Source of the DNA: Rikenellaceae bacterium
GTDB taxonomy: Bacteria; Bacteroidota; Bacteroidia; Bacteroidales; Rikenellaceae
Direction: 5' to 3'
NCBI GenBank assembly: GCA_015060005.1
Contig: SUZI01000003.1
Span: 1-64,000, forward strand
DNA: 64,000 nucleotides
Below are positions 16,366 to 23,522 of the stretch, piece after piece. The notes under the pieces were generated by a model. It searched no databases. It saw only the letters and a program-made list of their open reading frames with translations, and had not been told where the DNA came from. Positions within the stretch are counted from its first letter, which is position 1; the number at the start of each line of letters is the position of its first letter. Both the position numbers and the translations under genes were made by a program.

Positions 16366-16920
16366 TTACTCCTTGAAGTAACGCTTGTAGAGTCCCTCAA
16401 AACCTGCACCGTGACGAGCCTCATCCTTTGCCATCTCGTGAACTGTGTCGTGTACTGCGTCAAGGTTCTGCTCCTTTGCCAGACGAGCCAAACGGAACTT
16501 ATCCTCGCAAGCACCCTCCTCAGCATTCATACGCTTGTAAAGGTTAGTCTTAGTATCCCAAACAACCTCACCGATAAGCTCAGCGAACTTTGATGCGTGC
16601 TCTGCCTCCTCCCAAGCATAACGCTTGAAAGCCTCAGCAATCTCAGGATAGCCCTCGCGGTCAGCCTGACGACTCATAGCCAAGTACATACCAACCTCGG
16701 TGCACTCACCCATAAAGTGGTCCTGCAAACCCTTCCAGAGCTCCTCGCTTGCACCCTTGCCATCACCTAACTGGTGAACGGTCGCAAACTCCAGACCCTC
16801 CTTCTTCTCCTCAACCTCAACGAACTTATCTGCACCTACCTTGCAAAGTGGACACTGCTCTGGTGCTGAATCACCCTCGTGGATATAACCACATACTGTA
16901 CAACGAAATTTCTTAGCCAT
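16366..16920 (-). CDS. Reverse rubrerythrin (rubredoxin-like plus ferritin-like di-iron domains)
   Basis: A non-haem iron peroxidase that detoxifies hydrogen peroxide and oxygen in anaerobes. The domain order is inverted relative to classical rubrerythrin. The rubredoxin iron site comes first (Cys7, Cys10, Cys23, Cys26). The ferritin-like helices follow from about residue 50, with [18 protein letters not shown] and DEARHGAGF supplying the E-x-x-H di-iron ligands. The 184-residue length fits reverse rubrerythrins. Electrons normally come from NADH via a rubredoxin reductase, not seen nearby. It is a single-gene unit with its own promoter. Confidence 0.93.
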   Translation of the reverse strand: MAKKFRCTVCGYIHEGDSAPEQCPLCKVGADKFVEVEEKKEGLEFATVHQLGDGKGASEELWKGLQDHFMGECTEVGMYLAMSRQADREGYPEIAEAFKRYAWEEAEHASKFAELIGEVVWDTKTNLYKRMNAEEGACEDKFRLARLAKEQNLDAVHDTVHEMAKDEARHGAGFEGLYKRYFKE

Positions 16921-16974
16921 AGTTTTAATGTTTATTTGTTTGTGTTATGTTTGTTTTTATTACTTTTTCCACTG

Positions 16975-16982
16975 CAAATATA
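16975..16982 (-). promoter_or_regulatory. -7 box of the rubrerythrin gene
   Basis: TATATTTG on the minus strand (16982-16975), about 55 bases before the ATG. No good -33 box is seen at the usual distance. Confidence 0.5.
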
Positions 16983-17058
16983 GAATATAAAACCAAAATC
17001 CTAAAAGAAAAACACATTATTTTTTCTTATCACAGCATAAGCATAGCTTATACCACCC

Positions 17059-18027
17059 CTAATAAAGCAACACCCGCTCTATCAACTCAACTGAGACACA
17101 ATCCTTTAGCATCACTCGTTTCTCCGCATCCAGCAAATACAACGACGGTATCGCCTTCAGGTCGTAGAGCTCTTCCGCCTCTATCGTCTGCTCCGCGTCG
17201 TAACCATTTATCCACGCCGCCGGATAATCGCCTTTGGCGGCGTGCCACGCATCCAAATCCGCATCGGGATAGAGCACCACTATCTTGAGCGACTCATCCT
17301 CCACCATATCACTCAGCAGCTGCGATGCGAGGATAGCCTCCTTCACATCGCGACACATAGGGCAACCAGGATTACTTATGAAGAGCAATACATAATCTGC
17401 TTCAATATCGTATAGCGATATCCGCTGTCCCGAGGCGAGTGTCAGTTCAAAGTCATTTGCTACGTGCCCTACTCTGTTTTGGCTCACTATACGCAAATCG
17501 CTCTCGTATGGCAGACGCTCATACTCATCAAGCAGCCCCGACTCCAATGCCACGCGTAACATAGGTATGTAATACTCATCGTTGCGGTAGGGGGAGTTTG
17601 GGTCATAGAATAACTCCTCACCCATCGTAAGGAAATATTGCATCACAGGCTTCGATACCACTGTTCGCTGCATCAGTTTTGTGAGATAGTCGGGCGTTGT
17701 TTCAGGCGTTGTCGAGAGAGCCACAGCTGTCAGCAGGGTCTGCATCATCAGCGTATTATCCACCTGTGCAACAAATGTCGAATCCGCGAAGTCATACTCA
17801 TCCCAAAAATGCTCTGCGTAGTACTCTCGCTGAGCCGCCTCGTCTAACATCTGCGAGGCTCGTTGCACCCTGAATGCCACGTTGGGCAGAGAATCGACTA
17901 CTTTAGCCGATTGCTCAACCTTTGGCTCAACACCTTTCGAGACTCTTCCCTGAGCCCCACACGCCACCGACGCAGCAGCCACCACCGCCACCGCCATATA
18001 TAATATAAGATGTCTTTTGCTTCTCAT
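17059..18027 (-). CDS. Thioredoxin-fold lipoprotein (DUF5106-like)
   Basis: 322 residues with a lipoprotein signal peptide (hydrophobic AVAVVAAAS then VAC, lipid Cys at about residue 23). The C-terminal half is thioredoxin-like: DYVLLFISNPGCPMCRDVKEA holds a CxxC pair (CPMC) after the usual beta strand, and AIPSLYLLDAEKRVMLK contains the cis-Pro. The N-terminal helical part matches DUF5106-type proteins found with thioredoxins in Bacteroidetes. It probably works in the periplasm on disulfides or as a TlpA-like reductant. It stands alone with its own promoter, next to but divergent from the Cys-rich peptide system, so a link to disulfide chemistry there is possible but unproven. Confidence 0.75.
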   Translation of the reverse strand: MRSKRHLILYMAVAVVAAASVACGAQGRVSKGVEPKVEQSAKVVDSLPNVAFRVQRASQMLDEAAQREYYAEHFWDEYDFADSTFVAQVDNTLMMQTLLTAVALSTTPETTPDYLTKLMQRTVVSKPVMQYFLTMGEELFYDPNSPYRNDEYYIPMLRVALESGLLDEYERLPYESDLRIVSQNRVGHVANDFELTLASGQRISLYDIEADYVLLFISNPGCPMCRDVKEAILASQLLSDMVEDESLKIVVLYPDADLDAWHAAKGDYPAAWINGYDAEQTIEAEELYDLKAIPSLYLLDAEKRVMLKDCVSVELIERVLLY

Positions 18028-18044
18028 ACCAAATGTTCCTCCAA

Positions 18045-18075
18045 CAAATATACATCTTTTTAACGACCAAACAAA
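18045..18075 (-). promoter_or_regulatory. Promoter of the thioredoxin-fold lipoprotein gene
   Basis: On the minus strand TATATTTG (18052-18045) and TTTG (18075-18072) are 19 bases apart. Confidence 0.7.
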
Positions 18076-18121
18076 ATAAAAAGAATTAGAATATCTATTA
18101 GCAAACTTTAGCTCGTAAATA

Positions 18122-18153
18122 TTTGCTAATTAGGCGGAAAATTCCTACTTTTG
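18122..18153 (+). promoter_or_regulatory. Strong promoter of the 6S-like RNA
   Basis: TTTG (18122-18125) and TACTTTTG (18146-18153) have an exact 20-base spacer. The predicted start is near 18159, immediately before a GNRA-capped hairpin and a long nested stem. This is the only clear promoter ahead of the CXXX peptide operon. Confidence 0.78.
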
Positions 18154-18159
18154 TGCTAT

Positions 18160-18385
18160 AGTTCGCAAGAACTTGACATATTTTGATAGAAGTGTTTCGC
18201 TTTTATCCTTGGAGGAAATCTGGAAAATTTCAACACATCAGGGAGAACGATAACACTCATCACTTGTATTGGTATGCGATGTGCTCTACTCCATACTGGA
18301 CAAGTGTGGGGTATTGTTTATTTGATGTGGGCATTCCAGAGCCTCCTCCTGATAGACGAACGGCTCCACACTTCTTGTTTTTATA
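18160..18385 (+). ncRNA. ssrS: Long-hairpin structured RNA, 6S RNA-like (Bacteroidales-1 type)
   Basis: No gene fits here, but the RNA folds into an ordered set of nested helices. These are 18188-95/18368-75 (AGAAGTGT/ACACTTCT), 18196-99/18357-60, 18204-07/18351-54, 18211-15/18342-46 (GGAGG/CCTCC), 18219-25/18334-40 (TCTGGAA/TTCCAGA), 18234-40/18323-29 (CACATCA/TGATGTG), 18261-67/18300-06 (CACTTGT/ACAAGTG) and 18272-76/18292-96. A large internal bubble (18241-18260 opposite 18307-18322) separates the closing stem from the apical stem, the hallmark of 6S RNA, which mimics an open promoter and sequesters RNA polymerase. A small 5' hairpin (18160-18173) has a GCAA tetraloop. A T-rich stretch (18376-18384) follows the closing stem. 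Bacteroidales-1 RNAs are known to have this layout: Bacteroidetes promoter, 6S-like fold, terminator. The alternative is a cis-acting leader of the downstream operon. The symbol applies only if it is 6S RNA. Confidence 0.7.
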
Positions 18386-18424
18386 TAGCCAGCCCGGGGT
18401 CCGCTGACTACAAACTTTCAAACT

Positions 18425-19150
18425 ATGAAAAAAGAGAAGAAAGAAGTCCTCTCACGTAGAGAGTTCTTCAAGAAGGCGACTAAAAACGTTCTTCCTATTC
18501 TCGGTGCAATTTTTATAGGCAGCACAGCCGCCTTTGCAGAAAACAAACATTCTTCCACAAAAGCCAATGGATGTACATATGGAACTTGTTTTGGAGCTTG
18601 CGTTGTAACGTGTCTACATTCGTGCGACACAAATTGCCAAGGATCATGCGGCACCACTTGTGGATACGGTTGCACAAACCAATGTGTAGGTACATGCTCT
18701 GGTAGTTGCTCTGTCGGTTGCGGGGGAAGTTGTTCTGGCTCTTGCGGATCAAATGGTTGTGAACATTCTTGTTCAGGCAGTTGCTCTGGGGGTTGTTCAG
18801 GATCAGCTAAAGGAAGTTGTAGTTCTTGCAGCGGCGAATGCACAACATCTTGTAAAAATGGCTGTAAAGGTTCTTGCTCCTCTGGATGTACCGGAGAGTG
18901 TTCATCTGGTTGTAAAGACACTTGCAGAGGCGGATGCGAAGGCTCTTGCGACTCTGGATGTACTGGAGAATGTTACACAGGTTGCAAAGGTTCTTGTTAT
19001 AAGGGATGTAATACAACATGCGAGGGCGGCTGTAAAAGTTCTTGTTCAGGATATTGTGGAGGCAGTTGCGGCTATGGGTGTGCAAACACTTGTACCAATT
19101 CATGCATAGGAAGTTGTGTCGGTGGTTGTTGGGGTATGATGTATTTCTAA
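18425..19150 (+). CDS. CXXX-repeat peptide precursor (RiPP) with twin-arginine-type leader
   Basis: A 241-residue precursor. The N-terminus has S10-R-R-E-F-F-K16, matching the twin-arginine S-R-R-x-F-x-K motif, then a hydrophobic stretch and an AFA/E signal-cleavage site at about residue 38. From Cys50 to the end there are 46 cysteines, almost all in C-x-x-x-C register with Gly and Ser between. The spacing breaks at four places. A 24-residue unit containing SGCTGEC is duplicated. The protein ends WGMMYF. This matches the CXXX-repeat targets of radical SAM maturases defined in Bacteroidetes; the mature product and activity are not known to me. The enzyme gene follows after three bases. The region is visibly richer in A+T than its surroundings. 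It could also be read as a metal-binding Cys-rich protein, but the neighbours argue for modification. Confidence 0.85.
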   Translation: MKKEKKEVLSRREFFKKATKNVLPILGAIFIGSTAAFAENKHSSTKANGCTYGTCFGACVVTCLHSCDTNCQGSCGTTCGYGCTNQCVGTCSGSCSVGCGGSCSGSCGSNGCEHSCSGSCSGGCSGSAKGSCSSCSGECTTSCKNGCKGSCSSGCTGECSSGCKDTCRGGCEGSCDSGCTGECYTGCKGSCYKGCNTTCEGGCKSSCSGYCGGSCGYGCANTCTNSCIGSCVGGCWGMMYF

Positions 19151-19153
19151 ATT

Positions 19154-20380
19154 ATGAAAAAAATAAAGGAACGCACGGATCCGTGGCAGTCTGGAATATC
19201 CAAAAATATTACATTTATCGTAACCAAAGACTGCCAACTTGCTTGCAAATATTGCTACCTTGTTGGTAAGAATGAAAAAGAGCGAATGCAATGGAATATT
19301 GCAAAAAAAGCTATTGACTATATTCTTGACCGCGAATACGACCCATTATTTAGCAATAAATCCGTAGTCTTTGATTTTATTGGAGGTGAGCCTTTTCTTG
19401 AAATAGATTTAATTGATAAGATTTGCGATTACATCAAAACCGAGTTATTCTCACGCAACCACCATTGGTTTAATTCCTACCGTTTTAGCTTTTCTACAAA
19501 CGGCATAAACTACGATAGCGAAAAAGTGCAAAATTTTATAGCTAAGAATCGTGAGCACCTTTCTATTGGAATTACCATTGATGGCACACAGCAAAAGCAC
19601 GACCTAAATAGAATTTGGAAAGGCGAAGGCAAGGAGAAGGGTTCGTATAATGATGTAGTCCGCAATATTCCTCTATGGTTGGAGCAGTTCCCTAACGCAG
19701 CAACTAAGGTAACTATATCAAGTGCCGATATTCCATATATAAAGGAGAGTGTATTACACCTATATTCATTAGGTATACACGAAGTGAACATAAACTGCGT
19801 ATTCGAGGATGTATGGAACGAGGGCGATGATATCAAATTCGAGGAGCAATTGATGCAACTCGCCGATGAGATTATCGACAACGAACTATACAAAGAGAAT
19901 GCTTGCTCATTCTTCACCGAGCAGATGGGTAAACCTATGGATTGTCAAAGAGATAATGGCAACTGGTGTGGTGCAGGTAAAATGTTGGCAATTGATGCAG
20001 CAGGAAATTTCTATCCTTGTACACGTTTCGCCCAATATTCGTTGCGAGATAAAAAAGCTTGGATTATAGGCAATATCCACGATGGTATTGACAAAAACAA
20101 ACTACGACCATTCCTTACCCTTGACCGTTGCACCCAATCGACCCAAGAGTGCATTGATTGTGAGGTGGCGAGTGGCTGTGCGTGGTGTCAGGGTGAAAAC
20201 TACGATGCTGCAGACACACCTACTGTATACCAACGTGCTACAGCGATATGCAAGATGCACAAAGCCCGCGTTAGAGCCAACAACTACTATTGGAACAAAC
20301 TCTACCGCAAACTTGAGCTCGAGGGAGAACGAGAGGAGTTCGAGGCTAATAAATTGGAGTCAAAGGATGTAATATGTTAA
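19154..20380 (+). CDS. Radical SAM/SPASM peptide maturase, CXXX-repeat target type
   Basis: A 408-residue radical SAM enzyme. The cluster motif is C27-x3-C31-x2-C34 (CQLACKYC), followed by FIGGEPFLE for SAM binding and STNGIN on the next strand. The C-terminal SPASM part contains CGAGKMLAIDAAGNFYPC and then CTQSTQECIDCEVASGCAWC, enough cysteines for two auxiliary 4Fe-4S clusters. Such enzymes make thioether or carbon-carbon crosslinks in ribosomal peptides. Lying three bases after the CXXX precursor, it is the likely catalyst acting on the Cys repeats. The exact bond formed cannot be read from sequence. The next gene starts four bases after its stop. Confidence 0.9.
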   Translation: MKKIKERTDPWQSGISKNITFIVTKDCQLACKYCYLVGKNEKERMQWNIAKKAIDYILDREYDPLFSNKSVVFDFIGGEPFLEIDLIDKICDYIKTELFSRNHHWFNSYRFSFSTNGINYDSEKVQNFIAKNREHLSIGITIDGTQQKHDLNRIWKGEGKEKGSYNDVVRNIPLWLEQFPNAATKVTISSADIPYIKESVLHLYSLGIHEVNINCVFEDVWNEGDDIKFEEQLMQLADEIIDNELYKENACSFFTEQMGKPMDCQRDNGNWCGAGKMLAIDAAGNFYPCTRFAQYSLRDKKAWIIGNIHDGIDKNKLRPFLTLDRCTQSTQECIDCEVASGCAWCQGENYDAADTPTVYQRATAICKMHKARVRANNYYWNKLYRKLELEGEREEFEANKLESKDVIC

Positions 20381-20384
20381 AACT

Positions 20385-21347
20385 ATGCTAAACTATTTAG
20401 TAATATTACTCGACGACACGAGTACATCGTATTGCCATTACGATAATACGAAGCAGGAACGTAAACTGATTGCATTGGATGACTTAAAAGCTGGAATCCT
20501 CTTCGCAATGAAAGAGAACCTGATGATTCAGTTCATATATCCCGACTATGAAATACCTCAAGAGTACAAAGACACAATCGAAACTATCGACCATAGCAAG
20601 ATTGTTCCTTTCGCATCGCAAGAGGATGCCGACATCATTGTTTTTAACGACTACAACGAGCTAAGCAAGTGCGAGTTAAGCAATAGCAGCACCTATGTCT
20701 TACGCATCGGAAAAGATGATTTCTTCAAATACATCAGCGGCATCCAAGACATTTTAGTAAAAGTCAAACGACTCAACATTGCCATCCGCGATGTAGAACG
20801 TTTTTCTGAGGATGATTTCGACAGATACAAAGAGTGTTTATCTACACTTGGAAGCGAATTAGAAAAGTGTTATCTCGAAGGAAGAACACCACAGCTAAAT
20901 TTACTCACCGATAGGTTTTCACTTAGTGCAATGAATAATTGCAACGCCGGATGGGAAAATATCACATTGGCTCCCGATGGAAAATTCTATATCTGCCCCG
21001 CATTCTATCAATCGGACAGCAAAACAACAATTGAGGATAAAGCACCGAGCATTGGCGACTTGAAAAATGGGTTGGACATTAAAAATCCACAACTATACAA
21101 GCTCTCTTATGCCCCACTGTGTCGCAACTGCGATGCATACCAATGCAAGCGTTGTGTTTGGCTCAACCGAAAGACAACTCTTGAGGTTAACACTCCAAGC
21201 CACGAGCAATGCGTAACAGCACACTTGGAACGCAACGCAAGCCGCGAGTTATTGTTAAATATTCGCAAGCACGCAGAGTTCCTCCCCGAGACCGAGATTG
21301 CAGAGATAACATATTTAGATCCTTTTGATGTACGAAAAGAATGGTAG
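20385..21347 (+). CDS. CXXX-repeat peptide maturase partner (SPASM-like, no radical SAM motif)
   Basis: 320 residues. The N-terminal two thirds is a soluble alpha/beta region without recognisable catalytic motifs. The C-terminal third resembles a SPASM domain: CNAGWENITLAPDGKFYICP followed by CRNCDAYQCKRC and a last Cys (EQC). No C-x3-C-x2-C radical SAM site exists anywhere, so it cannot cleave SAM itself. It fits the CXXX repeat peptide maturase partner family that always accompanies the radical SAM enzyme. Likely jobs are binding the precursor or relaying electrons; both are inference. It is tightly packed with its neighbours (gaps of four and one base). Confidence 0.82.
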   Translation: MLNYLVILLDDTSTSYCHYDNTKQERKLIALDDLKAGILFAMKENLMIQFIYPDYEIPQEYKDTIETIDHSKIVPFASQEDADIIVFNDYNELSKCELSNSSTYVLRIGKDDFFKYISGIQDILVKVKRLNIAIRDVERFSEDDFDRYKECLSTLGSELEKCYLEGRTPQLNLLTDRFSLSAMNNCNAGWENITLAPDGKFYICPAFYQSDSKTTIEDKAPSIGDLKNGLDIKNPQLYKLSYAPLCRNCDAYQCKRCVWLNRKTTLEVNTPSHEQCVTAHLERNASRELLLNIRKHAEFLPETEIAEITYLDPFDVRKEW

Positions 21348-21348
21348 T

Positions 21349-21618
21349 ATGAAAAAACTAATTGGCAAAGTAACAGAAGCAGAGAGAGATGAGATTCAGA
21401 CTCTCTTTGAGCGTCGAAACGGACTCAACGAATTGGCAAAGATTCTAACAGCCGAGAATGATGCTCTTTACGAAAAACTCATTAAAGATATGAGTGAGAC
21501 AGGTATTAACTTCCAAAGATGGTGGGATAGAATGTCAACGCAGTACCAATGGGAAAGTAGTGAAAATGGTCATTGGGAGATAGATTTCAGTTCGTGCGAT
21601 ATTTATCTGGTGGAGTAA
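21349..21618 (+). CDS. CXXX-repeat peptide modification system small protein
   Basis: An 89-residue soluble, charged protein, MKKLIGKVTEAERDEIQTLF at the start, helical in the first 60 residues and then rich in Trp (QRWWDR, YQW, HWEIDF). The last gene of the CXXX operon; its size, position and helical/Trp-rich layout fit the small accessory protein described for CXXX modification systems. It may be a recognition or scaffold element, but the function is unproven. ATG 21349 lies one base after the previous stop; an overlapping ATG at 21328 is the alternative start. A strong hairpin overlaps its stop codon and closes the operon. Confidence 0.75.
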   Translation: MKKLIGKVTEAERDEIQTLFERRNGLNELAKILTAENDALYEKLIKDMSETGINFQRWWDRMSTQYQWESSENGHWEIDFSSCDIYLVE

Positions 21619-21657
21619 GTTAAATGAGGTTGTCAATCGACAACCTCATTTAACTTT
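21618..21657 (+). terminator. Terminator of the CXXX peptide operon
   Basis: AGTTAAATGAGGTTGTC (21618-21634) and GACAACCTCATTTAACT (21639-21655) form a perfect 17-bp stem closed by a four-base loop. The right flank has only a short T run. It is the longest perfect terminator-like stem in the window. Confidence 0.85.
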
Positions 21658-21796
21658 GGGACGTGTATAAAAAGTGGGAGTTCAAGGCTTGCGAAACTCG
21701 CAAAACCGCAGTTTACTTGGCGTAAATGAGGATTTTAAGAGTGAGCGTAACACAGAAATCACCTTTTTAGACGCGTTCCATAAATAGTATTAGAAA

Positions 21797-23521
21797 TTAA
21801 TACTGCCGCTGCACCTCACTCCACAGAGCCACATCCTCGCCCGTAGAGTTCATTACCATACACTCTGCCGAAGCGATGTACGATGCTGCCATCTTGGCGA
21901 AAATCTTTGCATCCGACTCATACTCCTCTGCCTGTGATGCCTGCTCGGCAAGCAACAGAGTGATGATGATATGTCCGACACTCTCCACCAAACGACGTGC
22001 GTGGAAATCCTTGAACTGTGGGAACTCCTTATTGACCGCCTCAACGTGCTCTATCATTCGCTCAACACGCTCACGCAGAGCCTTCATCTGCTCCACCACA
22101 GGTGTCATAGCCTCCGAATACTCGGCAGCCTCATAACGAGCGATTTGCTCCATAAAAGTACCCTTTGTAACGCCATTGATAGCCGCCACAACCTGCAACT
22201 GCGATGTACCCTCATAGATATTCATAATACGTGCATCACGATACAATCGCTCGCAAGGATAATCCTTCATAAAACCCGAGCCACCGTGCACCTGTATAGC
22301 ATCATAAGCCAGCTGGTTGGCATACTCCGACGAGAAGAGCTTTGTGAGCGGAGTGAAAGCATCTGCCAAGCGGTTGTAGAACTTCATCTCCTGACGCTCC
22401 TCAGCCTCCAACGCACGCTCGTGCGAGATATGACCATACTGCTTATAAATCTCCACAAAGCGACTTGTCTCATACAAAAGTGCACGTGCACCGTGCAGCT
22501 TGGCACGCATCACAGACAACATCTCCGACAGAGCCGGAAAATTGATAATAGCTTTACCATACTGCTCACGCTCGTGGGCATACTTCAACGCCTCACGATA
22601 TGCTGCCTCGCACAGACCTACCGACTGAGCACCGATACCCAGACGGGCTGCGTTCATCAGCGACATCACATACTTGATAAGTCCCATACGACGGTCGCCT
22701 ACCAACTCTGCTGGGGCATCCGTAAATACCAACTCACACGTTGGCGAGCCCTTGATACCGAGCTTATTCTCGATACGACGTACCTTCACACCGCCATCAC
22801 GCTTGTCGTAGATGAGCATCGAGAGACCGCGTGCATCGGTTGTACCCTCCTCTGTTCGAGCCAACACCAACGATATGTCGCCATCACCATTGGTGATAAA
22901 ACGCTTGACACCATTCAGGAGCCAGGTCTGACGCTCCTCCGACCAGATTGCCTTCAACATCACAGCACCCAGGTCTGAGCCTGCGTCGGGCTCGGTGAGT
23001 GCCATCGCACAGGTGTCGCCCTCACACACTCGGGTAAGATATTTCTTCTTCTGCTCCTCGGTAGCAAACTCATTGATAGTCTCGGCACAATCCTGCAAGC
23101 CCCATATATTCTCAAAGCCTGCATCGGCACGTGCCACCATCTCGTTCGCCATCACAAAGCAGATGAGTGGGAAGTTCAAACCTCCAAAGCGACGTGGCAG
23201 AGTCAAGCCACTCAAGCCGGCATCCACCACAGCCTTCATATTTACGACAGTGCCCGAAGCATACTCCACGTGGTCGTTTACCACACGTGGGCCCTCCTTG
23301 TCGACACCCTCGGCATTAGGTGCTATGACATCGCCGCACACCTCACCTGTGAGCTCCATCACACGACGGAACGAGTCCATAGCATCCTCAAAATTCTGAG
23401 GAGCACCCTCAAAAAGCTCCTTCTCGGCAAACTGACGCTCCTTAAGCTCCACAATCTTACGCATCAAAGGATGCTCAAGGTGAAACTGCAAATCTTTATT
23501 ATCTGAAAAGAAATTAGCCAT
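21797..23521 (-). CDS. Acyl-CoA dehydrogenase (long form)
   Basis: A flavoprotein that oxidises or, with bifurcating Etf, reduces acyl-CoA thioesters. At 574 residues it is longer than the common 380-residue form because of a C-terminal helical extension typical of the Bacteroidetes long type. Visible motifs are CAMALTEPDAGSDL (the FAD/substrate loop), KRFITNGDGD, AYDAIQVHGGSGFMKDYP and ARIMNIYEGTSQLQ, which carries the catalytic Glu. It is the last gene of etfB-etfA-acd, starting one base after the etfA stop. The acyl substrate is unknown; butyryl- or branched-chain acyl-CoA are the obvious candidates. Confidence 0.92.
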   Translation of the reverse strand: MANFFSDNKDLQFHLEHPLMRKIVELKERQFAEKELFEGAPQNFEDAMDSFRRVMELTGEVCGDVIAPNAEGVDKEGPRVVNDHVEYASGTVVNMKAVVDAGLSGLTLPRRFGGLNFPLICFVMANEMVARADAGFENIWGLQDCAETINEFATEEQKKKYLTRVCEGDTCAMALTEPDAGSDLGAVMLKAIWSEERQTWLLNGVKRFITNGDGDISLVLARTEEGTTDARGLSMLIYDKRDGGVKVRRIENKLGIKGSPTCELVFTDAPAELVGDRRMGLIKYVMSLMNAARLGIGAQSVGLCEAAYREALKYAHEREQYGKAIINFPALSEMLSVMRAKLHGARALLYETSRFVEIYKQYGHISHERALEAEERQEMKFYNRLADAFTPLTKLFSSEYANQLAYDAIQVHGGSGFMKDYPCERLYRDARIMNIYEGTSQLQVVAAINGVTKGTFMEQIARYEAAEYSEAMTPVVEQMKALRERVERMIEHVEAVNKEFPQFKDFHARRLVESVGHIIITLLLAEQASQAEEYESDAKIFAKMAASYIASAECMVMNSTGEDVALWSEVQRQY

Positions 23522-23522
23522 A

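Noticed and set aside
18160..18424. Retron-like or group II intron-like RNA
   Set aside because: There is no reverse transcriptase nearby, and the bubble-plus-closing-stem layout with its own promoter fits 6S RNA better.
18183..18459. Open frames inside the 6S-like RNA (for example starting at 18274)
   Set aside because: They lie across the nested helices, need non-ATG or internal starts, overlap the precursor in another frame and show no protein-like composition.
18753..19109. Plus-strand and minus-strand open frames through the Cys-rich precursor
   Set aside because: The periodic TGT/TGC codons create long frames in the other phases. Their translations are repetitive and they overlap the clearly organised precursor.
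18425..19150. Metallothionein or structural Cys-rich protein
   Set aside because: Spacing is CXXXC instead of the CXC pattern of metallothioneins, and the linked radical SAM operon explains the gene better, although metal binding by the product cannot be excluded.
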